A stretch of 39,696 nucleotides of DNA. Origin: Pannonibacter sp. SL95 (GTDB taxonomy: Bacteria; Pseudomonadota; Alphaproteobacteria; Rhizobiales; Stappiaceae). The translations under genes and the position numbers were made by a program. The notes beneath the pieces were generated by a model, which was given only the letters and a program-made list of their open reading frames with translations, was not told where the DNA came from and did not search any database. Positions 1-7,874 of this stretch are shown here, piece after piece; the first letter of the stretch is position 1; the number at the start of each line of letters is the position of its first letter. The DNA lies in contig NZ_JAPPRC010000001.1 in assembly GCF_026672425.1 (NCBI RefSeq), forward strand, positions 1-39,696, given 5' to 3'.

Positions 1-108
1 TCCGAGGCTGCACGCAATCGTAACGGCCGCACCGCCAAACTAAATTCAAAAGGGCATGGAAAGACGGCCTTAACCAGTAATTGTGCATCAAAAAGTAGCG
101 TGGGAAGG

Positions 109-644
109 CTAACTACAATCAGAGCCAAACGTTTGCGGTGCGGGTTCTGAAACAGCGGCCTTGGGGGCCTTGCGCCAGCCGTGTTTCGAGCCAAGCGGCA
201 AGCTCATGAGTTCGGCATTATCCGCTGGGTCCTCCGGCGCAGGGCAAGCAGGTCGTTGTAAGCATTCGATTATTGCTTCCAGGACAGCGTCCGGAGGCAG
301 CTTGATCCCCTCCTCTTTATGAAGCTGCAGGACAAGGCGTCCAACCTGTTTGAAGACTTCCTTGTCGATCTGGTAGGCGGGACTTCTAGCGAGCGTCGAG
401 GATTCTCCTTTGAACTTCGCCGTCCCCACTAAAGAGCCAGTTCAGATTAACAGAAAATCTCTGTTTATACATCTCCAGGAACTACCAAATCGGGGGCTGA
501 GTCACCGCGCTCGTAGCCACCAAGCGTTTCGGGGTTCATCAGCAGCATCAGGGCGAAGGTCGCACGCTCCTTGAAGCCAAGCGCCTCTCTGACTTGGGTC
601 AGCCTTTGCCCAAAAGGCGTTTTTGAGACCGTCTTTCTTGCCAT
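109..644 (-). pseudogene. Mu-type phage repressor (c), frame-broken
   Basis: Leftward gene facing ner, the position of the Mu c repressor. The first part (644 down to about 480) encodes a helix-turn-helix start (FGQRLTQVREALGF, then LGGYERGDSAPDL). In the next frame comes YKQRFSVNLNWLFSGDGE, typical of phage HTH repressors, then in a third frame AYQIDKEVFKQVGRLVLQLH. The tail AYNDLLAL...DPADNAELMSLPAWLETRL appears only if further single bases are corrected. The frame changes fit surplus plus-strand A bases near 480, 388 and 264 and missing G/C near 240 and 194. Repaired, it would be about 175 residues, normal for the family. ATG at 644 is preferred over TTG at 650. It should bind the palindromes just upstream and keep the early operon silent. 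If the breaks are real, immunity is lost; if they are sequence errors, the gene is intact. Confidence 0.7.
449..465. promoter_or_regulatory. second operator-like inverted repeat inside the repressor gene
   Basis: AACAGA/TCTGTT with a 5-nt centre. The run CAGAAAATCTCTGTTTAT closely resembles the right arm of the 651-691 palindrome. It also encodes conserved repressor residues on the minus strand, so the likeness may be coincidental. Confidence 0.25.
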
Positions 645-650
645 AGCCAA

Positions 651-691
651 AAACAGAATTTCCCTGCTTGCAAAGCAGAGAAATTCTGTTT
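651..691. promoter_or_regulatory. 41-bp near-perfect palindrome, probable immunity operator
   Basis: Outer arms AAACAGAATTTC (651-662) and GAAATTCTGTTT (680-691) are perfect inverse complements, and inner arms CTGCTT/AAGCAG (664-669, 673-678) leave a 3-nt centre. Only 663/679 mismatch. It lies immediately upstream of the repressor start (644) and about 100 bp before ner. A possible early promoter, TTGCAA at 668-673 with TATCTC at 691-696 (17-bp spacing), overlaps the right half, so a bound repressor would block it. The operator role is inferred from position and symmetry. Confidence 0.65.
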
Positions 692-745
692 ATCTCCTAT
701 TCATCGGGGCGCAAGAGCGCGCCGAAAAGTCACACACAGTACCCA

Positions 746-775
746 GAAAACGGCGCGTTGCAGCGCGCCGTTTTC
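746..775. promoter_or_regulatory. strong GC-rich hairpin in the ner leader
   Basis: Perfect 12-bp arms GAAAACGGCGCG (746-757) and CGCGCCGTTTTC (764-775) with a 6-nt loop, ending 16 bp before the ner ATG. The stem ends in TTTT, so it could act as an attenuator or terminator in the early leader, or as a Ner/repressor site. Which of these is not decidable from sequence. Confidence 0.55.
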
Positions 776-791
776 AAATCGAGAGGCATCA

Positions 792-1106
792 ATGGCCAAG
801 CCGCACAATCCCCCGCCGGAGGGCTGGGACCGCCATTCTATTCTCGGCGAAATCAGGCGTCAGAACATGACCCTGACAGAGCTTGCCCGCCGCGCTGACA
901 TGCGCCCCAACTCGTTCGGGCATGTCTGGACGCGGACTGTCCGCAAAGCCGAAGCCGTCATTGCCGATTTCCTGGAAACCGATCCAGCCGAACTCTGGCC
1001 GGACCGGTATCCGATCCCCTCGCATCGAAGCTACGATATCCGTAAACACGGACCCGGCGCCAGTCAGAAGCGTGTTGCTCCGGCTGACAGGGCGGAGGCG
1101 GCATGA
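792..1106 (+). CDS. ner: Ner-like HTH negative regulator of early transcription
   Basis: 104 residues. The region GWDRHSILGEIRRQNMTLTE through LETDPAELWPDRY aligns in layout with Mu Ner (the DWHRADVIAGLKKRKLSLSAL and LETKPEVIWPSRY blocks): a compact helix-turn-helix of about 65 residues. In Mu, Ner represses both the early and the repressor promoters. It is the first rightward gene after the divergent operator region, as in Mu. The C-terminal 30 residues are a basic extension without recognisable domains. Its stop overlaps the next start (ATGA at 1103), showing translational coupling. Confidence 0.88.
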   Translation: MAKPHNPPPEGWDRHSILGEIRRQNMTLTELARRADMRPNSFGHVWTRTVRKAEAVIADFLETDPAELWPDRYPIPSHRSYDIRKHGPGASQKRVAPADRAEAA

Positions 1107-1435
1107 TGGGCCAGCTGTCAGTCACTCCTTCCATCGCTGACAAGCATTGCGCCGTGATGATGCCCCTTTGCCAGACAGAGGTCCGGGCCTGCTTCCGCCT
1201 TGTCAAGGTGAGCCAACAGGGGCGGCGCTACTACTTTTCCGGTGCCGTGGACCAAATCGAAGCTGTGGATGTCCAGACGGGGCAGACCTGCCAACGCGTG
1301 GTTTCGCGCGGCGGGCTGCTGCCAGGCGATGCGCAGATTTTCGACAGCCTGGAAGACGCCCGCGATACCGGGCGAGGCCTCAATCTCTGGGGTATCGGCG
1401 GTGCCCAATGGACCGTGGAGCGCGCAGATGTCTGA
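1103..1435 (+). CDS. early-operon hypothetical protein
   Basis: 110 residues, starting within the ner stop codon (ATGA) and overlapping the next gene by 8 nt, so it is part of the early operon. Sequence is mixed alpha/beta with no motif I recognise (RRYYFSGAVDQIEAVDVQTG resembles a small beta domain). An in-frame second ATG at 1106 is an alternative start. Function unknown. Confidence 0.7.
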   Translation: MMGQLSVTPSIADKHCAVMMPLCQTEVRACFRLVKVSQQGRRYYFSGAVDQIEAVDVQTGQTCQRVVSRGGLLPGDAQIFDSLEDARDTGRGLNLWGIGGAQWTVERADV

Positions 1436-1793
1436 CATCACCAAAGCCCTTGCCTTCGTGAGGAGGCATATCGAGATCTCTGACGGACTGGGTATCCGGA
1501 CGAGCGCCGACTGGCGGCGGGTCGAGGTCCTCTTGATGAAGCTGGAGCGCCTCGAAGCCGGTTCGATCAATGCCGCGCCTGACCGTGCTCCTGAAGGAAC
1601 TCATTCAGAGCTTCAGACATGGTTTGGGTTAGGGTGGGGATCTGATCAGGGCGCAGGGTCATGCCAGTCCGAAGCCGGTCGAGGGTGCAACACCGATGAG
1701 ATCATGAGGATGCTATCGCGCCTTCAGCTCCAGGTCACCCAAATCTCTGCGAGGCTGTCTTCGGCCGCAGAAGCCCGGAGGCTGGACTTTTAA
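1428..1793 (+). CDS. early-operon hypothetical protein
   Basis: 121 residues from ATG 1428, overlapping the upstream stop. The N-terminal half is helical (MSDITKALAFVRRHIEISDG, then RVEVLLMKLERLEAG). The C-terminus ends in another helix (EIMRMLSRLQLQVTQISARL). No catalytic motif. A longer frame upstream is only a shadow of the preceding gene. Its end overlaps, tail to tail, the antisense gene at 1735-2052. Function unknown. Confidence 0.6.
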   Translation: MSDITKALAFVRRHIEISDGLGIRTSADWRRVEVLLMKLERLEAGSINAAPDRAPEGTHSELQTWFGLGWGSDQGAGSCQSEAGRGCNTDEIMRMLSRLQLQVTQISARLSSAAEARRLDF

Positions 1794-2052
1794 TGATCGT
1801 TTCGCCCGCCTTGATCATGTGCTGCGCCGCGACTTCCATTGCGTTCCTTTCCGCATCGACTACTGGCATTGCGTCGTCGATATGCATCCGGAACTCGATT
1901 GTCAGCGTCCCATCGTTCTTCTGCGGATCGGCATCGTCGATCAGCTGGACGCGGACACGGACGTTTCTGAACTGCCGTTCATCAGGATATGGCCGACCGG
2001 GAAAGTCGACGGACACACCAAACAGTTTCATGTGGCTTTCGAACGTCTTCAT
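1735..2052 (-). CDS. antisense small hypothetical protein in the early region
   Basis: 105 residues read leftward inside the rightward early operon. The composition and codon use look genuine (PYPDERQFRNVRVRVQLIDD, then GTLTIEFRMHIDDAMPVVDA), while rightward frames here are Cys/Arg/Ser-rich shadows. A GGAG-type ribosome site precedes the ATG at 2052. The C-terminal 20 residues overlap the previous gene. It may be expressed in the lysogen, since it points away from the lytic operon. No domain recognised. Confidence 0.65.
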   Translation of the reverse strand: MKTFESHMKLFGVSVDFPGRPYPDERQFRNVRVRVQLIDDADPQKNDGTLTIEFRMHIDDAMPVVDAERNAMEVAAQHMIKAGETIIKSPASGLLRPKTASQRFG

Positions 2053-2212
2053 CGGAATTCACTCCGCGTATGTCGGTTGCGTGGATGTGACAGGTCACGG
2101 GGCCGGCTGTCACTGGCCCCGCGACCGAGCCCGATTAGCTGACTGCGATTCGCGAGACATGGCTAACGGAAATGTTCCGCAGTTTAGCAACAAGCGGAGG
2201 CGCGGCTGAGCC
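2053..2212. promoter_or_regulatory. divergent intergenic region with hairpin
   Basis: About 160 bp between the leftward gene at 2052 and the rightward gene at 2213. It contains a 7-bp stem CGGGGCC/GGCCCCG around 2098-2121 and a 16-codon frame (ATG at 2159, ending RRRG) whose stop lies just before the next ATG. The small frame may be a leader peptide or chance. No clear sigma-70 promoter seen. Confidence 0.3.
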
Positions 2213-2671
2213 ATGGCCAAAGCACGGAGAGACACGCTGACAGTGGATCTTCTGTCCTGGGAGCCGCCGCAGGTCGAGGCCCGGTTTGACGCACAGCGTG
2301 TGCGGGCTGCGACACTGGCAGGCAAGGTCTGCCGGGTGCTTGCCGAGGCGATGAAGGAAGACGGGCGGAGCCGCGACGAGATCGCGGCAGAGCTTTCGGC
2401 CTATCTCGGCGAAGACATCAGCCGGGACAGTCTGGATGCCTGGGCCTCGGAGGCCCGGGACAAGAGCAACATCGGCGCCTACCGCCTGATTGCGCTGGTG
2501 AAGCTCCTGAACAGTCCGGAAATGCTCAACGAGCTGCTCAGCGATACGCCGTTCCTCGTTGTCGACCGCAAGTACCGGTCGCTGATCGAACGGGAGCTGG
2601 CGATCGAGACACGCGAGCGGCTGGACCGGTTCATATCGGCAAGCGATGCGGAATGGAGATCACGGAAATGA
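2213..2671 (+). CDS. early hypothetical protein upstream of the transposase
   Basis: 152 residues, mostly helical. Residues about 25-80 (AATLAGKVCRVLAEAMKEDG, then DEIAAELSAYLGEDISRDSL) look like an HTH-type module for choosing cognate partners or DNA. The tail (RKYRSLIERELAIETRERLD) is a charged helix. A GGAGG site lies about 15 bp upstream. Its position before MuA matches small DNA-binding genes of other Mu-like phages, but I do not recognise the family. Its stop overlaps ATG 2668 of the following rightward frame. Confidence 0.72.
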   Translation: MAKARRDTLTVDLLSWEPPQVEARFDAQRVRAATLAGKVCRVLAEAMKEDGRSRDEIAAELSAYLGEDISRDSLDAWASEARDKSNIGAYRLIALVKLLNSPEMLNELLSDTPFLVVDRKYRSLIERELAIETRERLDRFISASDAEWRSRK

Positions 2672-3222
2672 CCTTCACTCATCTTCCCCCGGCAAGGGGC
2701 ACGGGAACGGCCACATGTAATGCCTGCGGCGCAACGGCGCTGTCATCACATCATATGCCGCTGCAATCAGGTCCGCGCGCGGTTTCAGCGGATGACAGAT
2801 CTCTGTCCGGTGCAGTGTCTCCAGGACATCTGCAGCCTGAAACGCCATTTCAGCCGCGGCCGCAATCACCCAGAACCGCTGTTCAAGGGGCAGCCGGGCA
2901 AGACGCTTCGTTCGACCGGGCGGCGGAGCACCCAGAACCTCTTTCAGAAGAGGGGCTTGTGATCGAAAGGTGGCGTAAAGACTACCTTGCGCGGCGGCGG
3001 CTGAACCTGCTGCCCCTAGAGGGGCCAGGAAGGGTTGAAACTCTTCTCTGGCAAGCAGGTCTTGCAGTTCATGTGCAACGCCTGCGGCGGCATTTGCGGA
3101 CGCTGATACATACATGGGATGACCTCGAAGCGGCGTTGAAGGGCGACCTGCCGCCGAGTGCCATTCCGTATCATCCTTTCGTGCTGTGGGTCTACCGTCT
3201 GCGCCGTGGAGGCCGGTCATGA
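2668..3222 (+). CDS. possible early protein coupled to MuA (competes with antisense ORF)
   Basis: 184-codon frame that starts in an ATGA overlap with the gene before it and ends in an ATGA overlap with the MuA start at 3219, which argues for a real coupled gene. The last 40 residues (TWDDLEAALKGDLPPSAIPY, then HPFVLWVYRLRR) look protein-like. The middle is Pro/Gln/Arg-rich and low in quality. The N-terminus has one CxxC (TCNACG). An opposite-strand ORF at 2675-3115 covers most of it, and only one of the two is likely real over that stretch. Function unknown. Confidence 0.4.
   Translation: MTFTHLPPARGTGTATCNACGATALSSHHMPLQSGPRAVSADDRSLSGAVSPGHLQPETPFQPRPQSPRTAVQGAAGQDASFDRAAEHPEPLSEEGLVIERWRKDYLARRRLNLLPLEGPGRVETLLWQAGLAVHVQRLRRHLRTLIHTWDDLEAALKGDLPPSAIPYHPFVLWVYRLRRGGRS
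2675..3115 (-). CDS. antisense helical hypothetical protein
   Basis: 146 residues leftward from ATG 3115, preceded by a GAGG ribosome site 8 nt upstream. The product is strongly helical and well composed (LPLEQRFWVIAAAAEMAFQA, then ADVLETLHRTEICHPLKPRA), more protein-like than the opposing frame there. Its stop falls 4 bp past the end of the rightward gene at 2671. If real, this is a second antisense gene in the early region. No domain recognised. Confidence 0.45.
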   Translation of the reverse strand: MYVSASANAAAGVAHELQDLLAREEFQPFLAPLGAAGSAAAAQGSLYATFRSQAPLLKEVLGAPPPGRTKRLARLPLEQRFWVIAAAAEMAFQAADVLETLHRTEICHPLKPRADLIAAAYDVMTAPLRRRHYMWPFPCPLPGEDE

Positions 3223-5443
3223 GCTGGTACACCGCGCGGGAACTGGCGGAGCTGGCGTTGCCGGGATTGCCAAGTACGAAACAAAAAATCAACGACCTCG
3301 CCGCACGGGAGAATTGGGCGGCGCTGGACGGCTGCGCAAGACAGCGCGAAGGCCGGGGTGGCGGTTTCGAGTACAGCGTCGCCGTGTTGCCCGAGCCCGC
3401 AAGGGCAGAGCTGGAGCGGCGCCAGGCAAGCCGGGCGCTGGAGGCACTGGCTGTGCAAAATCAAGGGGCACTGACCGGGGAGCGCGGCGGGCGCCCTGGT
3501 CGCACCTAACGCACGGCAGATCCTGATGATGCAGGCGCGGGCCAGCCTGCTCATGGAAATCGAGCGCCGTATGATTGCGCATGACCCGACACAACGGCAG
3601 GCGTCACTGCAGTTGCTGTCGGACCTGGCCCTTGCCCGCAAGGGTATGGCGACGAGTGACAGCCGGCGACCGGCATGAGGCTGATTATCCTGCCCTGATC
3701 ACCGCTTGCGGCCTTGCGCTTGACCGCAAGAGCGGCCTGTCGCTCAGAACGCTGTATCTGTGGTTCTCGGCGAGGCAGGACGGCATTCGCGCGCTTGCGC
3801 CCAAGCAGAAGAAGGCGGCGGTGCCGATCCAGGACCTGCCCTGGTTTCCAGGGTTCTTGAAGTTCTATGCGCGTCCGGCGAAGCCAACAGTTGCAGAGGC
3901 TCTTGCTGACTATACCCGGACCCTTGCCGATCCGTCACTGGCGCCGAGCGCAAAGCAGGTAAGGACAGCACTTGCGAAACTTGGTGCCGTTGATCGTCAT
4001 CGCGGGCGAGAGGGTGCGCAGGCGCTTAAAGCCCGGCTCGCCTATGTCAGCCGCAGCACCGATGATCTGATGCCGACGTCCGTCTACACGGCGGATGGAA
4101 AGACCTTTGATGCCGAGATCGCGCATCTTCTGACAGGACAGCCTTTCCGCCCGGAGCTGACTTCGGTGCTGGATGTGGCCACGCGCAAATGCGTCGGGTT
4201 TTCCGTGTCCTTGAAGGAGAACTGCATTGCCGTTGCCGATGCACTGCGCATGGCGTCCTGCGCGCACGGCATTCCGGCGATCTTCTACGTCGACAATGGG
4301 CCGGGCTACAAGAACAAGACATTGGACGGCGATGTGACCGGGATGCTGGGGCAGCTCGGGATCACCAAGATGCACTCACGCGCCTACAATAGCCAGGCGC
4401 GCGGCATCATCGAACGGTTCAACGGGTCCGTGTGGAACCCGCTGGCCCGTAAGCTGCCTACTTATGTGGGCCGGGACATGGACCGGGAGGCGCGCAAACG
4501 CGTCTTCACGTCGACACGCCGCGACGTGGCCACGTCCGGTTCAAGTCCTGACCTGATGGGATGGGAGCGTTTCCTGGAGGTCTGCCAAGCGGTCATTGAT
4601 GCCTACAACGAGCAGCCCCATACCGGATTGCCCAAGATCCGCGACGCGGAGACAGGCCGTGAACGGCACATGTCGCCGAACGAATGCTGGCAGCGCCATA
4701 TCGAGCAAGGGTTTGAACCGGTCCATGTGGCGCATGGTGAGGCTGATGAACTGTTCCGGCCCCATGTCGTGCGGACGGTCCGCCGCTGCCTGATCGAGTG
4801 GAACACAAACACGTATTTCCACCTGGATCTCACCCCTTATCACGGGATGAAGGTCGCTGTCGGCATCGACATCAAGGACGGTTCCAAGGTCTGGGTCCGG
4901 GAAATCGACAAGGTCGACGGCACTGAATTGCCGGGCCGCTTGATCTGCGTCGCGGCGTTTGCCGGCAATGAAGCGCGCTATGTGCCCAAGTCCTTTGAGG
5001 ATGCGGCCATCGAGCGGCGTGCCAACGCCCAGCTGCGCCTGGTTGGCCAGAAAGCAGACCGCATCGAACAACAGCTCCGGTCGACGCTCCTTCTTGAAGC
5101 CTCCGATGATCAGTCCTCCCGGACACTGCCCTGCACAGCAGCAGGCAGTGAATGGCGCGAACCGCTAGTCGATGGTCAGGCCAACAAGCGGGAAGATGAT
5201 CGCGGTCTGGTGTTGATCGAAGGCGCGCCGGAGGTTGAGCAACCTGCCGGGCCGGCAAAACGACGGGTCTTTGCAAGCGACGTCGACCTGGCTGCGTTTG
5301 CCGTCGAGAGCCCCGAGTGCCTTACCGAAAACCCGAAAAAAGTCCTGCGGGGATGCCTCTCCCGCAGGACTGATCTGGACCTGTTCCGCCTGTCAGGTGT
5401 CGACGTGGACGCATTGAGGGATGTGCTGCGCGCCGCTGCCTGA
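3219..5443 (+). CDS. MuA-type DDE transposase, two frame breaks in the N-terminal third
   Basis: Catalyses strand transfer for integration and replicative transposition. The start MSWYTARELAELALPGLPST through GRGGGFEYSV is the Mu end-binding winged-helix domain. The frame changes near 3481 and 3661, each repaired by removing one A, giving ALTGGAAGALVAPNARQILM and MATSDAGDRHEADYPALITA. From about 3670 on it is uninterrupted. DDE residues are visible: Asp in YTADGK (4094-4096), Asp in FYVDNGPG (4292-4294) and Glu in GIIERFN (4412-4414). A beta-barrel target-capture region follows, and a basic C-terminus that in Mu contacts MuB and ClpX. Joined length is about 740 residues, normal for alphaproteobacterial MuA. 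The 3219 start overlaps the preceding frame. A strong 10-bp hairpin (5342-5370) lies in the coding sequence near the end. Confidence 0.93.
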
Positions 5444-5481
5444 CAGGTAAACCTGAACACTTACAACAAGGAAGTTAGCAG

Positions 5482-6249
5482 ATGCGGAATGTCTTTGTCG
5501 AGACCGACAACGTGAAGCGGTTTCTGTCTGCCCTGACAGCACTCAACCAGCGCGGCGCTGATGAGGCCTGTCTGGTGGTCGTCGATGGTCTGCCAGGGCT
5601 GGGCAAGACAACAACCCTGAAACACTGGGTTGCGCGAACGGGCAGCGTGTATCTGAGGGCCAAGAAGGAATGGACGCCAAGCTGGTTCATGAACGAGCTT
5701 CTGGATACGCTGCGGGTCAACCCTCCCCATGCGTTTCAGAAGAAATACGCCAAGGCGCTGGAAGAACTCGCCGGACGGCAAGCGTCGGCTGCGCTTGAGA
5801 ACATGAGCTTCGGCCTCGTCATCGACGAGGCGGATCATGTGTCGTCGAAGTCCGCCATCCTGGAGACCATCCGCGACATCTCGGACATGATCGAGCTGCC
5901 GACAATCCTTGTTGGCATGGGCAAGGTCAATGACAATCTGGCCCGCTTCCCCCAGGTCGCCAGCCGCGTGTCTCAGAAAGTCCGTTTCGAGAAGGCCAGC
6001 CGCGATGATGTCCGCGCGCTGATCCAGTTGCGCTGTGAAGTGGCGGTCGCTGATGACTTGCTGGACTTCGTGCTCAAGGCGTCCTCGGGGTTCAACCGGG
6101 AAATACTTGAAGCCATCGCCAACATCGAGCGGTTCGGCCTGCGCAATGATCCAGGTCCCGGGGGGCTGGGGATCGCAGACATGGCCGGGCAAGTGATCCT
6201 GAATGACCGTGCCTCCAACCGGCCGATCCGTGTTCCGGGAGGTCTGTGA
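5482..6249 (+). CDS. MuB-type AAA+ target-selection ATPase
   Basis: 255 residues. Walker A is GLPGLGKTT at residues 36-44 and Walker B is GLVIDEAD at 111-118, followed by the sensor region and VASRVSQKVRF. This is the TnsC/MuB class of AAA+ ATPases that coats target DNA, stimulates MuA and gives target immunity. It lies directly downstream of MuA with an AAGGAAG-type ribosome site. It overlaps the following gene (TGATG). Unlike Mu MuB, there is no long N-terminal HTH region. Confidence 0.9.
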   Translation: MRNVFVETDNVKRFLSALTALNQRGADEACLVVVDGLPGLGKTTTLKHWVARTGSVYLRAKKEWTPSWFMNELLDTLRVNPPHAFQKKYAKALEELAGRQASAALENMSFGLVIDEADHVSSKSAILETIRDISDMIELPTILVGMGKVNDNLARFPQVASRVSQKVRFEKASRDDVRALIQLRCEVAVADDLLDFVLKASSGFNREILEAIANIERFGLRNDPGPGGLGIADMAGQVILNDRASNRPIRVPGGL

Positions 6250-6839
6250 TGGTCCCAGGAACAGTTCCAACGACCTTGCTGCACGCTCTTGGCGATGGTG
6301 CCTGCCGGACGATCGACGACCTTGATGCGCGGCTGCCCCTCTCCCGGCGCCAGATCTCGGATGGGGCTGGCATGCTGATCATGCGCGGCCTGATGGAGCG
6401 TATCGAAGTCGGTTGTTATCAGCTGACGGCCGATGGGCGCGCGGCTGCTGCCAGCGGCCGCGTCATCAGTTCCGGTCCGATCCGGCCGGATCGAGGGAGA
6501 TGCCGGGCCCCACAAACGGGCACGCTGCGGCAACGCGCCTGGAATGCCATGCGAATGGGCGGAGCCTTCACAATCGGCGACCTCGTAATGGCCGGTTGCG
6601 ACGGCTCGGAGAAAAACGCCGCTAGCAACCTGCAAAGATATCTGAAGTCGCTGGTCCGGGCGGGCTATGTCGCGGAACTGCCTGTCCGCGCACGCGGCAC
6701 GAAGCAGACATCCAACGGGTTCAAGCGATACCGGCTCTTGCGGGATACCGGTCCGGTTGCTCCTGTCTGGCGACCTTCGAAGCACGATCTCTTTGACCAT
6801 AATCTTGGAGATCCCGGCGAGGTTGTGCCATGCCGATGA
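6249..6839 (+). CDS. winged-helix DNA-binding-like early protein
   Basis: 196 residues from ATG 6249. It carries two winged-helix-like segments: residues 10-60 (LLHALGDGACRTIDDLDARL, then SRRQISDGAGMLIMRGLMER) and about 95-150 (AWNAMRMGGAFTIGDLVMAG, then NLQRYLKSLVRAGYVAEL). Duplicated wHTH domains suggest DNA binding; related unnamed genes follow MuB in other alphaproteobacterial Mu-like phages. One GGAACWGTTCC palindrome lies at its 5' end (6258-6268). The stop overlaps the next start. Confidence 0.75.
   Translation: MVPGTVPTTLLHALGDGACRTIDDLDARLPLSRRQISDGAGMLIMRGLMERIEVGCYQLTADGRAAAASGRVISSGPIRPDRGRCRAPQTGTLRQRAWNAMRMGGAFTIGDLVMAGCDGSEKNAASNLQRYLKSLVRAGYVAELPVRARGTKQTSNGFKRYRLLRDTGPVAPVWRPSKHDLFDHNLGDPGEVVPCR
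6258..6268. promoter_or_regulatory. GGAACAGTTCC palindrome at the start of the gene after MuB
   Basis: Perfect 11-bp palindrome within the first codons of the 6249 gene; the right flank (AACGACC) does not match the late-promoter copies. It may be a silencing site or chance. Confidence 0.3.
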
Positions 6840-7183
6840 GCCTGACTGTCAGAGACCTTGTTGCTGAACAGGTCGAACGGCTTGGGTCGAAAAAGGCCGT
6901 TGCGGAGCTTCTTGGCGTCAGCCGAACGATGGTGAGCCTCTATCTTTCGGGCCGCTATGCGGCGGTCGGAGGCCGTGTCGACAGGTTCGAGGACCGCGCC
7001 CTTTCGGTGTTCTCAGACCGCGTCCGCTGTCCGCATCTGAAGCTGGATATCAGCCGCAACATCTGCAGGTCGCATGCAGAGCTGGCCATGCCGATGTCAG
7101 ACGCCAAAGCCCTGAAGCACTGGATCGCCTGCAAGGGCTGCCCACTCAATCCCAATCACGCAAAGGAGGATGAGGCATGCTGA
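6830..7183 (+). CDS. HTH protein with C-terminal cysteines
   Basis: 117 residues. Residues 5-45 (DLVAEQVERLGSKKAVAELL, then GVSRTMVSLYLSGRY) are a clear lambda-repressor-like helix-turn-helix. The C-terminal part carries Cys residues (RCPHL, NICRSHAEL, IACKGCPLNP) that could bind a metal or cluster. A regulatory role in early or middle transcription is likely but not proven. ATG 6836 is an alternative start. Overlaps both neighbours. Confidence 0.75.
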   Translation: MPMSLTVRDLVAEQVERLGSKKAVAELLGVSRTMVSLYLSGRYAAVGGRVDRFEDRALSVFSDRVRCPHLKLDISRNICRSHAELAMPMSDAKALKHWIACKGCPLNPNHAKEDEAC

Positions 7184-7449
7184 GCCATCACCTGCTGATC
7201 GTACGCAATAGCGTGGCTTTCGTCCGCTCCAGCGACGGCTCCTTGTCTATGCACGCAACCCTCGCAGATCTGCTCGATCGGGCGCTGGCGAGCTGCATCA
7301 TCGCAGCTCAGGACCTGGAGGCGGAACAGGCAGCAAGGCTTGCGCAACTTACCGCTGAGCAGCTCGCAGGATCGAACGTGGTGCTGTTCACCCCGCGCGC
7401 TCGAGCGAGCCTTGCGGGAGAGGTCGACGGACCGGGAGGTATGGCATGA
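7177..7449 (+). CDS. early-region hypothetical protein
   Basis: 90 residues, overlapping both neighbours by 4-7 nt. A central helix (ASCIIAAQDLEAEQAARLAQ) is the main visible feature. No motif recognised. Confidence 0.65.
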   Translation: MLSHHLLIVRNSVAFVRSSDGSLSMHATLADLLDRALASCIIAAQDLEAEQAARLAQLTAEQLAGSNVVLFTPRARASLAGEVDGPGGMA

Positions 7450-7874
7450 ACCATTTCAACCGCGCTTGGGTACTCGACGATCTTGCCCGTGCCATCGGTT
7501 TGCGTGTCATCGGCGAGAGCATCATGGACATCGCCGTCGCGCGCGATCGCCGGCATGACGATGTGGCGGCGACGCTACGCCGTGCGCGCAATCTGTGCCG
7601 CAACGAATACTGGGTGGGGCCGCTGCTGGCGCCCCCACAACCGGCCAAGGCAGTCGAAAAGCGTGTCCCGAAGGCACGGGTGCTGCGGCGCTACACAATC
7701 CGCCGGGACATCGACCTCGACGATCTGGCCGCACCGGCCTGCCGCGACACGACCGCCCTGTTGATGGGCGATCCGCCGCCGGAGCGACGTCAGCTGATCG
7801 ATGCCGAGCGCTGCCTGAGGACCATCTCACTCCCGAAAATCTCAGCACAAAAGGACATTTCAAATGAGCACTGA
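7446..7874 (+). CDS. early-region hypothetical protein
   Basis: 142 residues, ATGA-coupled to the gene before and overlapping the next start by 11 nt. The N-terminal part (AWVLDDLARAIGLRVIGESI, then MDIAVARDRRHDDVAATLRR) resembles an HTH-like helical bundle. The remainder is basic and Pro-rich. Family not recognised. Confidence 0.65.
   Translation: MNHFNRAWVLDDLARAIGLRVIGESIMDIAVARDRRHDDVAATLRRARNLCRNEYWVGPLLAPPQPAKAVEKRVPKARVLRRYTIRRDIDLDDLAAPACRDTTALLMGDPPPERRQLIDAERCLRTISLPKISAQKDISNEH

Noticed and set aside
1-108. Possible left prophage end and MuA binding sites
   Set aside because: The repressor stop lies 108 bp from the window edge, where a Mu-type end could be near. I see no repeated MuA-box-like element or TG dinucleotide with clear support, so no end is called.
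1793-2209. Rightward ORFs opposite the 1735-2052 gene
   Set aside because: Cys/Ser/Arg-rich composition and poor start contexts; the leftward frame has normal protein composition and a ribosome site.
5342-5370. Strong hairpin at the end of MuA as a terminator
   Set aside because: No T tract, and it lies inside the MuA coding region with MuB directly downstream.
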